A DNA stretch of 64,000 nucleotides from Ideonella dechloratans. Its GTDB lineage: Bacteria > Pseudomonadota > Gammaproteobacteria > Burkholderiales > Burkholderiaceae_C. The position numbers were made by a program, and so were the translations under genes. The stretch lies in the NCBI RefSeq assembly GCF_021049305.1, contig NZ_CP088081.1, forward strand, positions 2,604,001 to 2,668,000, in the 5' to 3' direction. The notes below the pieces were generated by a model. The model was not told the DNA's origin. It saw only the letters and a list, made by a program, of their open reading frames with translations, and did not search any database. Shown piece by piece: positions 1 through 13,071 of the stretch. Position 1 is the stretch's first letter; each line of letters begins with the position of its first letter.

Positions 1-231
1 GAGTGAACCCCCCAGCATGCGGGCCGCCTGCAGATAGCTCACATGCCCGCGGTGCAGCACATCGAACACTCCGTTGGTGAAGACCCAGGGACGCGGCAGC
101 CGGGCCAGCGCCGAAGCCAGCGCATCAGCCTCCACCACCTTGTGCTCGATCAGCGGCAGCCCCGGGCCCAAGGCTCCCTCTTCGGAGGGGGGGCAGGCGG
201 CGGTGGAGGGACAAGAAGAAGGATGCGTCAC
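1..231 (-). CDS. hldE: ADP-heptose synthase, nucleotidyltransferase domain (partial, runs off left edge)
   Basis: The minus-strand frame reads PRPWVFTNGVFDVLHRGHV and then SYLQAARMLGGSL up to the window edge. The FTNGVFDxLHxGHV stretch is the nucleotidyltransferase signature (HxGH) of RfaE domain II, which adds AMP to heptose 1-phosphate during lipopolysaccharide inner-core synthesis in the cytosol. Only about 77 residues are inside the window. No earlier kinase domain precedes it, so this is the stand-alone adenylyltransferase type (RfaE2/HldC) common in Betaproteobacteria. I took the GTG at 231 as start because no in-frame ATG lies nearer and the homology begins about 27 residues later. The start is uncertain and I see no clear ribosome-binding site. 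Confidence 0.85.
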   Translation of the reverse strand, partial: MTHPSSCPSTAACPPSEEGALGPGLPLIEHKVVEADALASALARLPRPWVFTNGVFDVLHRGHVSYLQAARMLGGSL

Positions 232-329
232 GGGAAAGGCGATGCAAGCATCGTGAAGGAACCGAACTGCCGGAATTATCCGTTGCGGCAGGCGCGGACG
301 GACCACCATTTCCCGGGAGAAGCGCAGAC

Positions 330-692
330 ATGGACATCCACCAGGGCGACCGGCACACGCCCGGCCGCAGGCCACCAGGGCCACACCGCCGACGGCTGGT
401 GATCGGGATTGGGATCGGGATCGGGCTGCTGCTGGCGGGCCGGCTGGCCCTGGCTGCCACGGGAGAGGGCCCGCCGGAAACCGAGGTGAACGGGGCCAAC
501 CAAGCCGAGCTCGAGATGATCAAGGGCATCGGCCCTCAGCTGTCGACCCAGATCCTGGGTGAACGCGAGCGCGGCCCCTTCCGGGACTGGCGCGACTTCA
601 TCGCCCGCCTGCCCGGCGTGGGGCCGGGCAAGGCGCGCAAGCTCTCTGCCGCCGGCCTGCGGGTGGGCGGTCAGCCCTTCTCAGCGCCCTGA
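330..692 (+). CDS. ComEA-like helix-hairpin-helix protein
   Basis: This is a 120-residue protein with a basic N-terminus, one hydrophobic segment at about residues 24-42, and a C-terminal domain at about 55-115. That domain holds two helix-hairpin-helix motifs, IKGIGPQLSTQIL and LPGVGPGKARKL. The arrangement matches the small ComEA/competence-type proteins that bind DNA in the periplasm, and NxAxxxELxxxxGIG is typical of that family. A GGGAG stretch lies just before the ATG. The gene stands alone, convergent with the patatin gene only 2 bases away. A role in DNA uptake is an inference from the family; many such copies are uncharacterised. Confidence 0.75.
   Translation: MDIHQGDRHTPGRRPPGPHRRRLVIGIGIGIGLLLAGRLALAATGEGPPETEVNGANQAELEMIKGIGPQLSTQILGERERGPFRDWRDFIARLPGVGPGKARKLSAAGLRVGGQPFSAP
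402..425 (+). repeat. four tandem hexamers, ATCGGG-like
   Basis: Four head-to-tail six-base units (ATCGGG, ATTGGG, ATCGGG, ATCGGG) encode the repeated Ile-Gly of the membrane segment of the ComEA-like protein. Gain or loss of a unit would keep the reading frame and change the length of the hydrophobic segment by two residues. Confidence 0.7.
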
Positions 693-694
693 GC

Positions 695-1897
695 TCATGC
701 GCCCATCGTGGTGGGCCGCAGGAAGTGCAGCACGGCCTCGCGCTGGTCTAGTGTGTCCCGCTCGCCCAGCGCGATCAGCTCGCGGGTGAAGGCCTCCTCG
801 AACAGCAGGTAGCTGGCCAGGGCCGCGCCGCGGGCGCCCGCGCCCTCCCCTTCCACACCCACGCCGCCCAGCAAGGCGCGCACCGGCAGCGGCAAGGCGG
901 ACAGGTGGCGCGCGGCGATGTCGTCCAGCCGCTGGCTGGGGGAGATGACCAGCAATTCCACCGGTCGCAGCGGCGTGTGCTGACGGGCCTCGGGCGGCAG
1001 CAGGCTCAGCGTGTGGTTGATGCGCCGCAGTCTCTCCACATCCACCGACAGCGCGTCCAGGAAGATGCTGGACAAGGCGTGGCCACCGATCTGGGCCACG
1101 CTGGGGTAGTCCTCGCTCACAGGGCGCTGCTGGGCGGGCGGCTCGTGCATGCGCCCGGCGCCGATCACCAGCACCCGATCGGCGCCCAGATGCACCGCGG
1201 GCGAGACCGGGGCCGTCTGGCGCATGGAGCCATCGCCGAACCACTCCACACGCTCGCCCAGCGGCAGGGTCTGGGCGGGGAACACGAAGGGAATGGCCGA
1301 GGAGGCGAGCAGGTGGTCGCGGCTGAGCTTGCAGGGCAAGGCCAGCCGCTGGGAACGGTTCCAGGGCTGCCGCGGGTCGCCCGGCGCCACCTGGTAGAAA
1401 GTGACATGCAGGCCACTGCTGTAGCTGGACGCCGTGACCGCCAGGGCCTGGACATGGCCCTGCGCCAGCAGGCCCTCCAGTCTTTCCAAGGGCACCATGC
1501 GCTGCAACAGCTCGCCCAGCGGGGCGTTGTCCAGCAGGGAGCGCGGCCGCTGGCGCACCCATCGGGCGATCACCCAGCCCAGCGACATCAGGGTCAGCCA
1601 GCGGGCCCCGGTGCGGATGATGCCCAGCGCATCGGCCCGGTAGACCTGGTCGGCATGGAAGTTCGACCAGACCGCCACCATGGCGTCCACTGCAGCGTCG
1701 AAGTCGTCGGCCTGACAGGCCAGCGCGGCGGCGTTGATGCCCCCGGCCGAGGTCCCGGTGATGACCGGAAACGGGTTGCCGCCAGCCATGCCCGCTTCGT
1801 GGCGCAGGTGACGCAGGGCCTTCAGGACACCGACCTGGTAGGCCGCCCGGGCGCCGCCGCCGGTGAGGACCAGGCCGCGCACGGGGGTGGACGGCAT
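695..1897 (-). CDS. patatin-like phospholipase
   Basis: The protein opens with the patatin oxyanion motif GGGARAAYQVGVL at about residues 13-25. The nucleophile elbow GTSAGG follows (Ser50 if translation starts at 1897), then the DGS motif that supplies the catalytic Asp. These define a Ser-Asp lipid acyl hydrolase of the patatin/RssA type. At about 400 residues it is a normal length for the proteobacterial group with a C-terminal extension. A longer frame begins at 1924, but MPSTPVRGLVLTGGG fits the family start better. There is no signal peptide, so it is probably cytosolic or peripheral to the membrane. The substrate cannot be read from sequence. Confidence 0.85.
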   Translation of the reverse strand: MPSTPVRGLVLTGGGARAAYQVGVLKALRHLRHEAGMAGGNPFPVITGTSAGGINAAALACQADDFDAAVDAMVAVWSNFHADQVYRADALGIIRTGARWLTLMSLGWVIARWVRQRPRSLLDNAPLGELLQRMVPLERLEGLLAQGHVQALAVTASSYSSGLHVTFYQVAPGDPRQPWNRSQRLALPCKLSRDHLLASSAIPFVFPAQTLPLGERVEWFGDGSMRQTAPVSPAVHLGADRVLVIGAGRMHEPPAQQRPVSEDYPSVAQIGGHALSSIFLDALSVDVERLRRINHTLSLLPPEARQHTPLRPVELLVISPSQRLDDIAARHLSALPLPVRALLGGVGVEGEGAGARGAALASYLLFEEAFTRELIALGERDTLDQREAVLHFLRPTTMGA

Positions 1898-1960
1898 GCG
1901 TGGCAGTCTAGTGCCGCGGCGCAACGCCGCCCAGGGGATCAGACGGGCAAAGCGCCCCCG

Positions 1961-2473
1961 TTACCAGCGACCACCCCGGTCGCCGTCACGGTCATGGCCG
2001 TGCCCATGGTGGTGATCGTCATCCCAGCCCCGACCGTAGCCCGGGCCATAGCCATAGCCGGGCCCAGGGCCGCCGCGGTACACCGGCACCGGCGCATAGA
2101 CCACCGGCGGCGGAGGTGGGGCACGGCGCACCACCGGCACCACATGGGCCTGGTACCAGTCGTCGCGCACGAAGTAGACCGGCGCGCCGCAGGCGCCGTA
2201 CTGGCCGCAGTAGCGCGCCCAGTGGGCCCGGTGGGCCGGCGGCGCCCAGAGGTAAACCGGCTGCACCGGCGCCCAGACGGGGGCCGGCTGCACGATGACG
2301 GGTTGCGGCGCGATCAGCGCCGGCTCGTAGAAGCGACCGATGTCGATGCGGCCTTGCAGGCCCGGCTGGCCGATCGAGATGGACACCCCCACGTCCGCGG
2401 CATGGGACATCGGGGCCCAGGCCGCCAGGGCGGCCGTGAGCGCGAGCGCGCTCCAGCGATGGCGATTCAGCAT
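1961..2473 (-). CDS. secreted protein with proline-rich middle and histidine-rich tail
   Basis: This is an unrecognised 170-residue protein. From the ATG at 2473 it has a signal peptide ending near SHAADVG. A region rich in Pro, Tyr and Val follows, with repeated PV and PAPVW pieces, and then an aromatic stretch containing CGQYGACGAPVYFV with two nearby cysteines. The C-terminal tail is Gly-rich with HHHGHGHDRDGD, which could bind metal ions. A longer frame starts at 2524, but the internal ATG directly before a good signal sequence is better. It stands alone downstream of dnaE on the same strand. Export is well supported; function is unknown. Confidence 0.7.
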   Translation of the reverse strand: MLNRHRWSALALTAALAAWAPMSHAADVGVSISIGQPGLQGRIDIGRFYEPALIAPQPVIVQPAPVWAPVQPVYLWAPPAHRAHWARYCGQYGACGAPVYFVRDDWYQAHVVPVVRRAPPPPPVVYAPVPVYRGGPGPGYGYGPGYGRGWDDDHHHGHGHDRDGDRGGRW

Positions 2474-2575
2474 GGCGTCTTGGCGCCCACCAGACGGCGG
2501 TGGGCGGACACAGTCGTTGAACATAGATCAACAACGCGGCGCCCCCCGGGCCGGGATGACGCGTGATACGCCTGC

Positions 2576-6118
<3,543 letters not shown>

Positions 6119-6255
6119 CGCGGCATTGTACGGAGCGGGGTGCGCGTCCTTGACCTAGGGGGGGCGGTGTCACGGTGGCGTCACGGGGGGTGTCAAGACT
6201 TGTAACGGTCTTTGCGCTTGCGCATCCACCCATCACCCGGTTCGAGGAGTTCCCC

Positions 6256-7590
6256 ATGTTTGTCCGTTCCCTGGGCGCCGTCGCCCTGGCCTGCGCCGCC
6301 GCGCTGGCCCCCGCCCATGCCGCCGTCACCCTGATCGCCCGCGGATCGCTGACGCTGGACCAGGACCTGAGCGGCCTGACCGGGACGCTGGAGAACGGCC
6401 AGGCGGCCAACCTGTTCGGCGGCATCGGTTCGGGCCTGGCCTGGGCGGGCGGCAGCACCTTCCTGGCCCTGGGCGACCGCGGCCCCAACGCCGTGGCCTG
6501 GAACAGCACCGTGGACGACACCACCAGCTGGATCCCCCGATTCCACACCCTGAACCTGACGCTGCAGCCGGCCGTGGGCGGCAGCCTGCCCTACACCGTG
6601 CAGGCCACGCTCACCGGCACCACCCTGCTGTGGAGCGGCAGTGCCCTGAGCTATGGGCCCGCCACCCCGCTGGGCCCGGTGGCCGGCCGCATCTACTTCT
6701 CCGGCCGTTCCGACAACTTCGCCGCCGGCGCCAACTCGCTGGACAGCCACTCCGCCCGCCTGGACCCGGAAGGCATCCGCGTTTCGGCCAATGGCAAGAA
6801 CGTCTTCATCACCGATGAATACGGCCCCTACATCTACAAGTTCAACCGCAAGACCGGCGAGCGCACCCAGGTCTACAGCCTGCCGGCCGCCACCTTCGCC
6901 GTGAGCACGCTGTCGTCCATGGGCAGCGCCGAGATCAGCGGCAACACGCACGGCCGCGTGGCCAACAAGGGCATGGAAGGCCTGGCCATCACCCCCGAGG
7001 GCAAGCACCTCTACGGCTTCATGCAGAGCCCGCTGATCCAGGACGGCGGCGACGGCGGCCGGGCCAACCGCATCGTCTGGATCGATGTCTCGACCGGCAA
7101 GGTCAAGCAGTACGCCTACGACAACTACATTCCGGCCAAGAGCAAGGCCTACAACAGCAGCGAGATCCTGGCGGTCAACAGCAAGGTGCTGCTGGTGCTG
7201 GAGCGCGATGGCAAGGGCCTGGGCGACGGCAGCAGCGCCTCGGTCAAGCAGATCTGGAAGGTGGACCTGACGAACGCCGAGGACGTGAGCCAGCTGTCCG
7301 GCCAGGACGCCCTGCTGGCCAAGGCCCCGGCCAAGTCGCTGTTCCTGGACATCCGCGCCACGCTGAACGCCGCCGGCATCACCGACGACCAGATCCCCGC
7401 CAAGCTCGAAGGCATGGCCTTCGGCCAGGACGTGGTGGTCAACGGCCAGACCAAGCACACCCTCTACATTGCCAACGACAACGACTTCCTGCCGGTCGTC
7501 AACGGCCTGGCCAACCCCAACCAGTTCTTCGTCTTCGCCTTCGACGACGCCGACCTGGGGGGCAGCACCTTCCGGAACCAGCCGTTCTGA
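6256..7590 (+). CDS. secreted esterase-like phytase family protein
   Basis: From the ATG at 6256 (preceded by GAGGAG) the 444-residue product has a clear signal peptide ending at AHAAVT. The body matches the esterase-like activity of phytase family: a propeller-like protein with LALGDRGPNA near the start, EGIRVSANGKNVFITDEYGP in the middle, MEGLAITPEGKHLYG, and a C-terminal EGMAF followed by YIANDNDFLP. Proteins of this family are exported and are thought to be phosphatases or phytase-like esterases, but few are characterised. The upstream frame extension to 6175 is not credible. The gene ends exactly where the convergent asparaginase gene ends, with no base between the stop codons. Confidence 0.85.
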   Translation: MFVRSLGAVALACAAALAPAHAAVTLIARGSLTLDQDLSGLTGTLENGQAANLFGGIGSGLAWAGGSTFLALGDRGPNAVAWNSTVDDTTSWIPRFHTLNLTLQPAVGGSLPYTVQATLTGTTLLWSGSALSYGPATPLGPVAGRIYFSGRSDNFAAGANSLDSHSARLDPEGIRVSANGKNVFITDEYGPYIYKFNRKTGERTQVYSLPAATFAVSTLSSMGSAEISGNTHGRVANKGMEGLAITPEGKHLYGFMQSPLIQDGGDGGRANRIVWIDVSTGKVKQYAYDNYIPAKSKAYNSSEILAVNSKVLLVLERDGKGLGDGSSASVKQIWKVDLTNAEDVSQLSGQDALLAKAPAKSLFLDIRATLNAAGITDDQIPAKLEGMAFGQDVVVNGQTKHTLYIANDNDFLPVVNGLANPNQFFVFAFDDADLGGSTFRNQPF

Positions 7591-8547
<957 letters not shown>

Positions 8548-8558
8548 TTCGAAAAGGT

Positions 8559-8574
8559 CTGGATAAAAATACAG
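8559..8574. promoter_or_regulatory. LexA (SOS) box
   Basis: The 16 bases CTGGATAAAAATACAG follow the CTG-N10-CAG plan with an AT-rich core. The other strand reads CTGTATTTTTATCCAG, close to the proteobacterial SOS box. It lies 46 bases upstream of the lexA ATG and 12 bases upstream of the divergent asparaginase ATG. A second CTG-N10-CAG at 8578-8593 has a mixed core and is a weaker candidate. Confidence 0.85.
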
Positions 8575-8619
8575 ATACTGGATGCAACCTCAGCCCCGCT
8601 CGCCGTGGGGCCCGCCAAC

Positions 8620-9294
8620 ATGGAAAGCCCCAAGCTCACCGCCCGCCAGCAGCAGATCCTGGATCTGGTGCAAAGCACGATCGAGCGCACCGGCGCGCCC
8701 CCCACCCGGGCCGAGATCGCCGCCGAGCTGGGCTTCAAATCGCCCAATGCGGCCGAAGAACACCTGCAGGCCCTGGCCCGCAAGGGCGTGATCGAGCTGG
8801 TGGGCGGCACCTCACGGGGCATCCGCCTGCAGACGCGCACTTTACGCGCCCTCAACGAGGCCCGCGGCAAGCAGTTTGCCCTGCCCCTGCCCAGCCTGGC
8901 CCAGCTCACCCTGCCGCTGGTGGGGCGTGTGGCGGCCGGCCACCCCATCCTCGCCCAGGAACACATCGACCAGACCTATGTGCTGGAAGCCAGCCTCTTC
9001 CCGCGCAAGCCCGACTACCTGCTGAAGGTCAAGGGCATGAGCATGCGCGACGCCGGCATCGTCGATGGCGACCTGCTGGCGGTGCAGAAGACGCCCGACG
9101 CGCGCAACGGCCAGATCGTGGTGGCCCGGCTCAACGACGAGGTCACCGTCAAGCGCTTTCACCGCGGGCGCCACGGCATCGAGCTGCTGCCCGAGAACCC
9201 CGACTTCCAGCCCATCGTGGTGAGCCCGGAGGTGGAGGACTTCCAGATCGAGGGCATCGCCGTCGGCCTGGTGCGGCAGAACATGCTGATCTGA
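8620..9294 (+). CDS. lexA: LexA repressor
   Basis: This is the 224-residue SOS repressor. The N-terminal winged helix (residues 1-70) begins [14 protein letters not shown]. The cleavage site is Ala106-Gly107 in RVAAGHP. The serine-lysine protease dyad is Ser141 in KGMSMRDAG and Lys178 in EVTVKRF. RecA filament-stimulated self-cleavage derepresses DNA-damage genes. The frame extends far upstream through the asparaginase region, but the ATG at 8620 gives the canonical start. The SOS box upstream indicates autoregulation. A small HhH gene follows after 15 bases and is probably co-transcribed. Confidence 0.98.
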   Translation: MESPKLTARQQQILDLVQSTIERTGAPPTRAEIAAELGFKSPNAAEEHLQALARKGVIELVGGTSRGIRLQTRTLRALNEARGKQFALPLPSLAQLTLPLVGRVAAGHPILAQEHIDQTYVLEASLFPRKPDYLLKVKGMSMRDAGIVDGDLLAVQKTPDARNGQIVVARLNDEVTVKRFHRGRHGIELLPENPDFQPIVVSPEVEDFQIEGIAVGLVRQNMLI

Positions 9295-9309
9295 GCCCGG
9301 TCACCCGCC

Positions 9310-9690
9310 ATGATCAAGCGCCCCAAGGCCACCCGCGGCGAAGACTGCCAGACCCTGGAGCAACTGCCCAATGTGGGGCCGGCCATGGCTGGCGACCTGC
9401 GGGCCCTGGGCCTGCAGCACCCCCGGGACCTGCGCGGGCAGGACGCCCTGGCCCTGTACCGCCGCCTGGAGGCGTTGACCGGCTCCCGGCAGGACCCCTG
9501 CGTGCTGGACACCTTCATGGCCATCATCGACTTCATGGAAGGCGGCGCCCCCCGTCCCTGGTGGAGCTTCACCGCGCTGCGCAAGCAGCAGCACGGGGTG
9601 CTGCACCTCGACAGCCCGGTGTCAGCCGCCCCGTGGGACGCACGGCCCACCCGCCCCCACGGCGAGGGCGCCGACCTCAGGGCGGGGTGA
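9310..9690 (+). CDS. Cdd1-like helix-hairpin-helix protein
   Basis: This is a 126-residue protein of the pathogenicity-locus (Cdd1) type. An HhH motif, LEQLPNVGPAMAGDLRALG, lies at about residues 15-35. It is followed by the family hallmark around Cys-Val-Leu-Asp-Thr-Phe and the WWSFTALRKQ end of the core. Only 15 bases separate it from lexA, so it likely shares the SOS-controlled transcript. That is context, not proof, for a role in DNA damage. Its last 14 bases overlap the 3' end of the convergent MFS gene. The molecular function of the family is not established. Confidence 0.75.
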   Translation: MIKRPKATRGEDCQTLEQLPNVGPAMAGDLRALGLQHPRDLRGQDALALYRRLEALTGSRQDPCVLDTFMAIIDFMEGGAPRPWWSFTALRKQQHGVLHLDSPVSAAPWDARPTRPHGEGADLRAG

Positions 9691-10981
9691 GGCTGTCGCG
9701 CCGGGCCAGCGCCGGGAACCAGCGCCACCACAGCAGCACCACGCACAGGGTCCCGAGGCCCCCGGCCACCACGGCCCCCACCGGCCCGAGCAGCGCGGCG
9801 GTGGCCCCGGATTCGAACTCGCCGAGCTGGTTGCTGGCGCCGATGAACACCGAATTGACCGCCGACACCCGGCCGCGCATCTCGTCGGGCGTCTCCAGCT
9901 GCACCAGGGTCTGACGAATCACCACGCTGACCATGTCGGCCGCGCCGGTGATGGCCAGGGCCAGGAAGGCCGGCCAGAACGAGCGCGACAGACCGAAACC
10001 GATGGTGGCCAGGCCGAACAGGGCCACCGCCACCAGGAGCCACACCCCCGCGCGGCGGCGCAGGGGGCGCCGGGCCAGCCACAAGCCCACACCCACCGCC
10101 CCCAGGGCCGGGGCCGAGCGCAGCAGGCCCAGGGCCTCGGGACCGCTGTGCAGGATGTCGCGGGCAAAGATGGGCAACAGGGCCGTGGCCCCGCCCAGCA
10201 GCACGGCGAACAGGTCCAGCGAGATGGCGCCCAGCATCACCGGCTGATCGCGGATGAAGCGGATGCCCGCGGTCAGCTCACGCCAGCCCGGTGAAGGCGC
10301 CCGCGGCGGCACCGGCCGGGGTCGGATGCTCAGCACCGCGCTGATCGCCCCCAGCAGGAGCAGCAGCGAAACCCCGTAGACCATGGCCGCGCCCCAGGAC
10401 TCGGGGCTCAGCCGCCACAGGGTCTGCAGGCGCCGCACCACAGCGGGCCCCGCCCCGTACAGCACGCCCCCCAGGGCCGGCGCCAGCACCACGGCGGCCT
10501 GCATCACCGAGCTGTTGGTGGCCACGGCCCGCGCCAGCAGGGACGACGGCACCAGGGTGGGCGTCAAGGCCTGCAGCGAGGGCATCTGGACGGCGCGGGC
10601 CGTTCCCAGCAGGACCGACAGCGCCAGGATCCAGCCGGCGCTCAGCGCCGCGCCCAGGCTGGCCAGCATCAGGCCCAGGGCCACGGTGCATTGCAGGGAC
10701 AGACTCAGGGCCAGCAGGCGGCGCCGGTCATGCCGGTCCACCAGGTGGCCGGCCGGCAGGGTGAGCAGCAGTGCCGGCAGGAACTGCACCAGACCCACCA
10801 GGCCCAGTTGCCAGGCGCTGCGCGTGAGGTCGTACATCTGCCAGCCCAGCGCCACCAACAGCATCTGGTTGGCGGAGGTCCCTGCGATGCGCGCGGTCAG
10901 GAGCCGGAGGTAATCAGCCTGGTCGCGCAGGCGCAGCATCGGCGCCGCGTCGGCCACGGCCGCAGAAGAGGGTGAGCACAT
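9677..10981 (-). CDS. MFS transporter, EntS-like
   Basis: This is a 434-residue integral membrane protein with about 12 hydrophobic segments. It carries the major-facilitator loop motif GHLVDRHDRRRLLALS between segments 2 and 3, and MRGRVSAVNSVFIGASNQLGEF, which is typical of the EntS/MFS_3 exporters. These export small molecules such as siderophores by proton antiport. The substrate here is unknown and no siderophore genes are nearby. The start could instead be the ATG at 10939 (MLRLRDQADYLRLL), since the first 14 residues look unconserved. Confidence 0.85.
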   Translation of the reverse strand: MCSPSSAAVADAAPMLRLRDQADYLRLLTARIAGTSANQMLLVALGWQMYDLTRSAWQLGLVGLVQFLPALLLTLPAGHLVDRHDRRRLLALSLSLQCTVALGLMLASLGAALSAGWILALSVLLGTARAVQMPSLQALTPTLVPSSLLARAVATNSSVMQAAVVLAPALGGVLYGAGPAVVRRLQTLWRLSPESWGAAMVYGVSLLLLLGAISAVLSIRPRPVPPRAPSPGWRELTAGIRFIRDQPVMLGAISLDLFAVLLGGATALLPIFARDILHSGPEALGLLRSAPALGAVGVGLWLARRPLRRRAGVWLLVAVALFGLATIGFGLSRSFWPAFLALAITGAADMVSVVIRQTLVQLETPDEMRGRVSAVNSVFIGASNQLGEFESGATAALLGPVGAVVAGGLGTLCVVLLWWRWFPALARRDSLTPP

Positions 10982-11025
10982 TCACCGCAGCTTATCCGAG
11001 CGGCGCGCGGAGCGCTGGCCAGGGG

Positions 11026-12831
11026 TCATGCGGCAGGCTGGATTTCGCCGGTGGCCGGGGTGCGCGACGCGCTGGAGGCGATGACGCCCTCCGGCAGCTT
11101 GAGGGAAGCCGGATCTGCCGAGGCCTGGATCTCCGCCTGCAGAGCGTCTGCCAGCTCCTTGCTGGTGAGCCCCAGCACGCGGACATAGCGCTGTGCGGCC
11201 TGCTTGAGTGCGAGCTGGGCCCGCTGCGGCGGCAGGCCGGCAGCGTCCACCATCTCGTTGGCGCAGCTGGCGGCATAGCGCAGCACATCGCCATCGTCGT
11301 CGGCGCCTCGATGGGCCTCGGAGGGCACCACACGCCGGATCATGCGCAGCACGCTGCCATCCAGCCCCCAGTGGCGGGCCACGGCCAGGCCCAGTTCCTC
11401 GGTGTCCACCCCCAGCACGGCGTAGGACGCCGCCTCGGCCGACAGGCCGGGCTGGGCTTGCTCGCCCGGCGCGGCTTCGATGTGCTGCATCAGGCGGCGG
11501 ATCTGATGCGCCTCTTCCGGGAAGTGGTACTGCACGACCAACCGTCCCAGGTTCTGCATCAGGGTGATGAGGTAAACCACCTCGCTGTCGTAACCGGCCG
11601 GTGCCAGGCGCACGGCCAGACGCCCGGCCCGGTGGACGCGGGCGATCAGCTGCTCCATCTCGGCGGCCGCCGGCGCGTTCATCGGGCCGGGCCAGCGCCG
11701 CAGCCCCAGCGCAGCACGGCGCACCCCTTCGAGCCCCAGCATGGCGATCGCCCGCCGCAGCATCAGCACCGGCCCTTCCGCACTGACCTGCGCGCTGTTG
11801 ACCAGGCGCAGCAACTCGAAGGTGAGCGCGATGTCGCCCAACACCACATCGGCGAGTTCGCTGGTGCGGCTGTTGTCCATCAGGGCCAGATGGGCCGCGC
11901 GCTCGGCGCCGCCCGGCTGGGCCGGCAGCACCCCGGCGGACTGGATGCGGTCCATCAGCAGGGCCAGCGGGCCGTCGCTCTCGGCCTGGGTGCGCAGCCA
12001 GCCCTCCAGCGCCCCCTGGAGCACGCGGGCGTTGTGGTAGCGATGGCGCGGCTGACGGTCCGTCGCGCGGTTGACGATGGCGCGCAGCGCATCCGGCACC
12101 GGTCGGGACAGGGCCCAGGGCAGACGCACGATTTCGTTGCCCGAGGGCGGCATTCTGGCGATGGCGCGGCCCACATCGGGCTCATCCAGGGCCGGCGCGC
12201 CAGCCAGGGCCTGGTAGGTCACCAGCCCGAGGGCGAGCACATCGCGCTCTGCCGCCTCGCGCACCGCGCGCAGTTCCTGCATCGCGCCGTCCCGCGCCGC
12301 CCAGGCGTCTCGGCCGGCCACCTCCAAGCCCATCAGCACCGGGGTCCCGGTCTCGGTCACCCCCAGCATCCAGGGCTGGATGTCTCCGTGGGCCACACCC
12401 GCTTCATGGGCGTAGGCCAGCCCCTGGGCCACGCCGGCCACCCAGTTGGCCACGTCGGTCGGCGGCAGGCCCTCCTGGCTGAAGCGTTCGGCCCAGGTCA
12501 CGGTGGCCGACCGGTCGTACATGGCGTAGGGCCAGCGCTCGTGCTCGCCCACTTCCACGGCCGGCGCCAGGTGCGGATGCTCCAGGCGCGCGCCCTTGCG
12601 GACAGCGCGGTGCCAGGCTTGCACCGCCTCCCCCTCGGGCTGCTTGCGGGGAATGGCCAGCATGCAGTCCTGCTGCTGGCGCGTGTCCACCGCCGCCCAC
12701 ATCATCGTGCGCTCGCTCTTGCCCAGCAGGGCCAGCAGCTGGAAGCGCCCGAACATGCGCCCGCCCCCTGCGGTCGACGCGGACCGGGCTGGCGAGACGG
12801 AGTCTTGGGAGGGACTGGCGGCGCTGGACAT
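11026..12831 (-). CDS. pseudokinase-like domain fused to an HDOD domain
   Basis: From the ATG at 12831 the product has 601 residues. An N-terminal Ser/Thr-kinase-like fold covers about 25-280 (FGRFQLLALLGKSERTMMWA, later HGDIQPWML). An HDOD signalling domain covers about 285-480, including DNSRTSELADVVLGDIALTF and LLRLVNSA. The kinase part looks inactive: the glycine loop is degenerate, no VAIK lysine is evident, the loop is HGD with no downstream Asn, and no DFG motif is present (LMGLEVAG stands in its place). HDOD proteins link two-component, c-di-GMP or motility control. Kinase-HDOD fusions occur in Betaproteobacteria, but the role is not known. A longer frame starts at 12966; the chosen start has more typical coding character. 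Confidence 0.75.
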   Translation of the reverse strand: MSSAASPSQDSVSPARSASTAGGGRMFGRFQLLALLGKSERTMMWAAVDTRQQQDCMLAIPRKQPEGEAVQAWHRAVRKGARLEHPHLAPAVEVGEHERWPYAMYDRSATVTWAERFSQEGLPPTDVANWVAGVAQGLAYAHEAGVAHGDIQPWMLGVTETGTPVLMGLEVAGRDAWAARDGAMQELRAVREAAERDVLALGLVTYQALAGAPALDEPDVGRAIARMPPSGNEIVRLPWALSRPVPDALRAIVNRATDRQPRHRYHNARVLQGALEGWLRTQAESDGPLALLMDRIQSAGVLPAQPGGAERAAHLALMDNSRTSELADVVLGDIALTFELLRLVNSAQVSAEGPVLMLRRAIAMLGLEGVRRAALGLRRWPGPMNAPAAAEMEQLIARVHRAGRLAVRLAPAGYDSEVVYLITLMQNLGRLVVQYHFPEEAHQIRRLMQHIEAAPGEQAQPGLSAEAASYAVLGVDTEELGLAVARHWGLDGSVLRMIRRVVPSEAHRGADDDGDVLRYAASCANEMVDAAGLPPQRAQLALKQAAQRYVRVLGLTSKELADALQAEIQASADPASLKLPEGVIASSASRTPATGEIQPAA

Positions 12832-13071
12832 CGGAGAGACGGCTGTTTGGTTCCGATTGGAAATGTAATCAGTGCCGGACAAGGCACCGATGTGCGGGCC
12901 AAACAAAGGTTTGTTTCCAGCGTCGGAAGCTGCCGACAGGACCGGCCCTGCGGGCAGCGTGCCCAAGCCGGATGTGTCAGAATCCCTCGAACTTCAGCTG
13001 AACGAAGCCCTGTTTCCGCCTCGCGGGCCCGGTGTTTCGCTGCCAGTCTGGAGCCCCCTTAGGAAATTTCC

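Noticed and set aside
905..2566. Long plus-strand open frame across the patatin and His-tailed genes
   Set aside because: Rich in Arg, Ala and Gly with no motif; it is antisense to genes with clear catalytic and signal-peptide features. High GC makes such shadow frames common.
8578..8593. Second LexA box, CTG-N10-CAG
   Set aside because: Only the outer triplets match; the core is mixed and not AT-rich. Kept as a note, not as a feature.
10972..13062. Long plus-strand frame opposite the HDOD protein
   Set aside because: Antisense to a coherent two-domain protein; no domain of its own.
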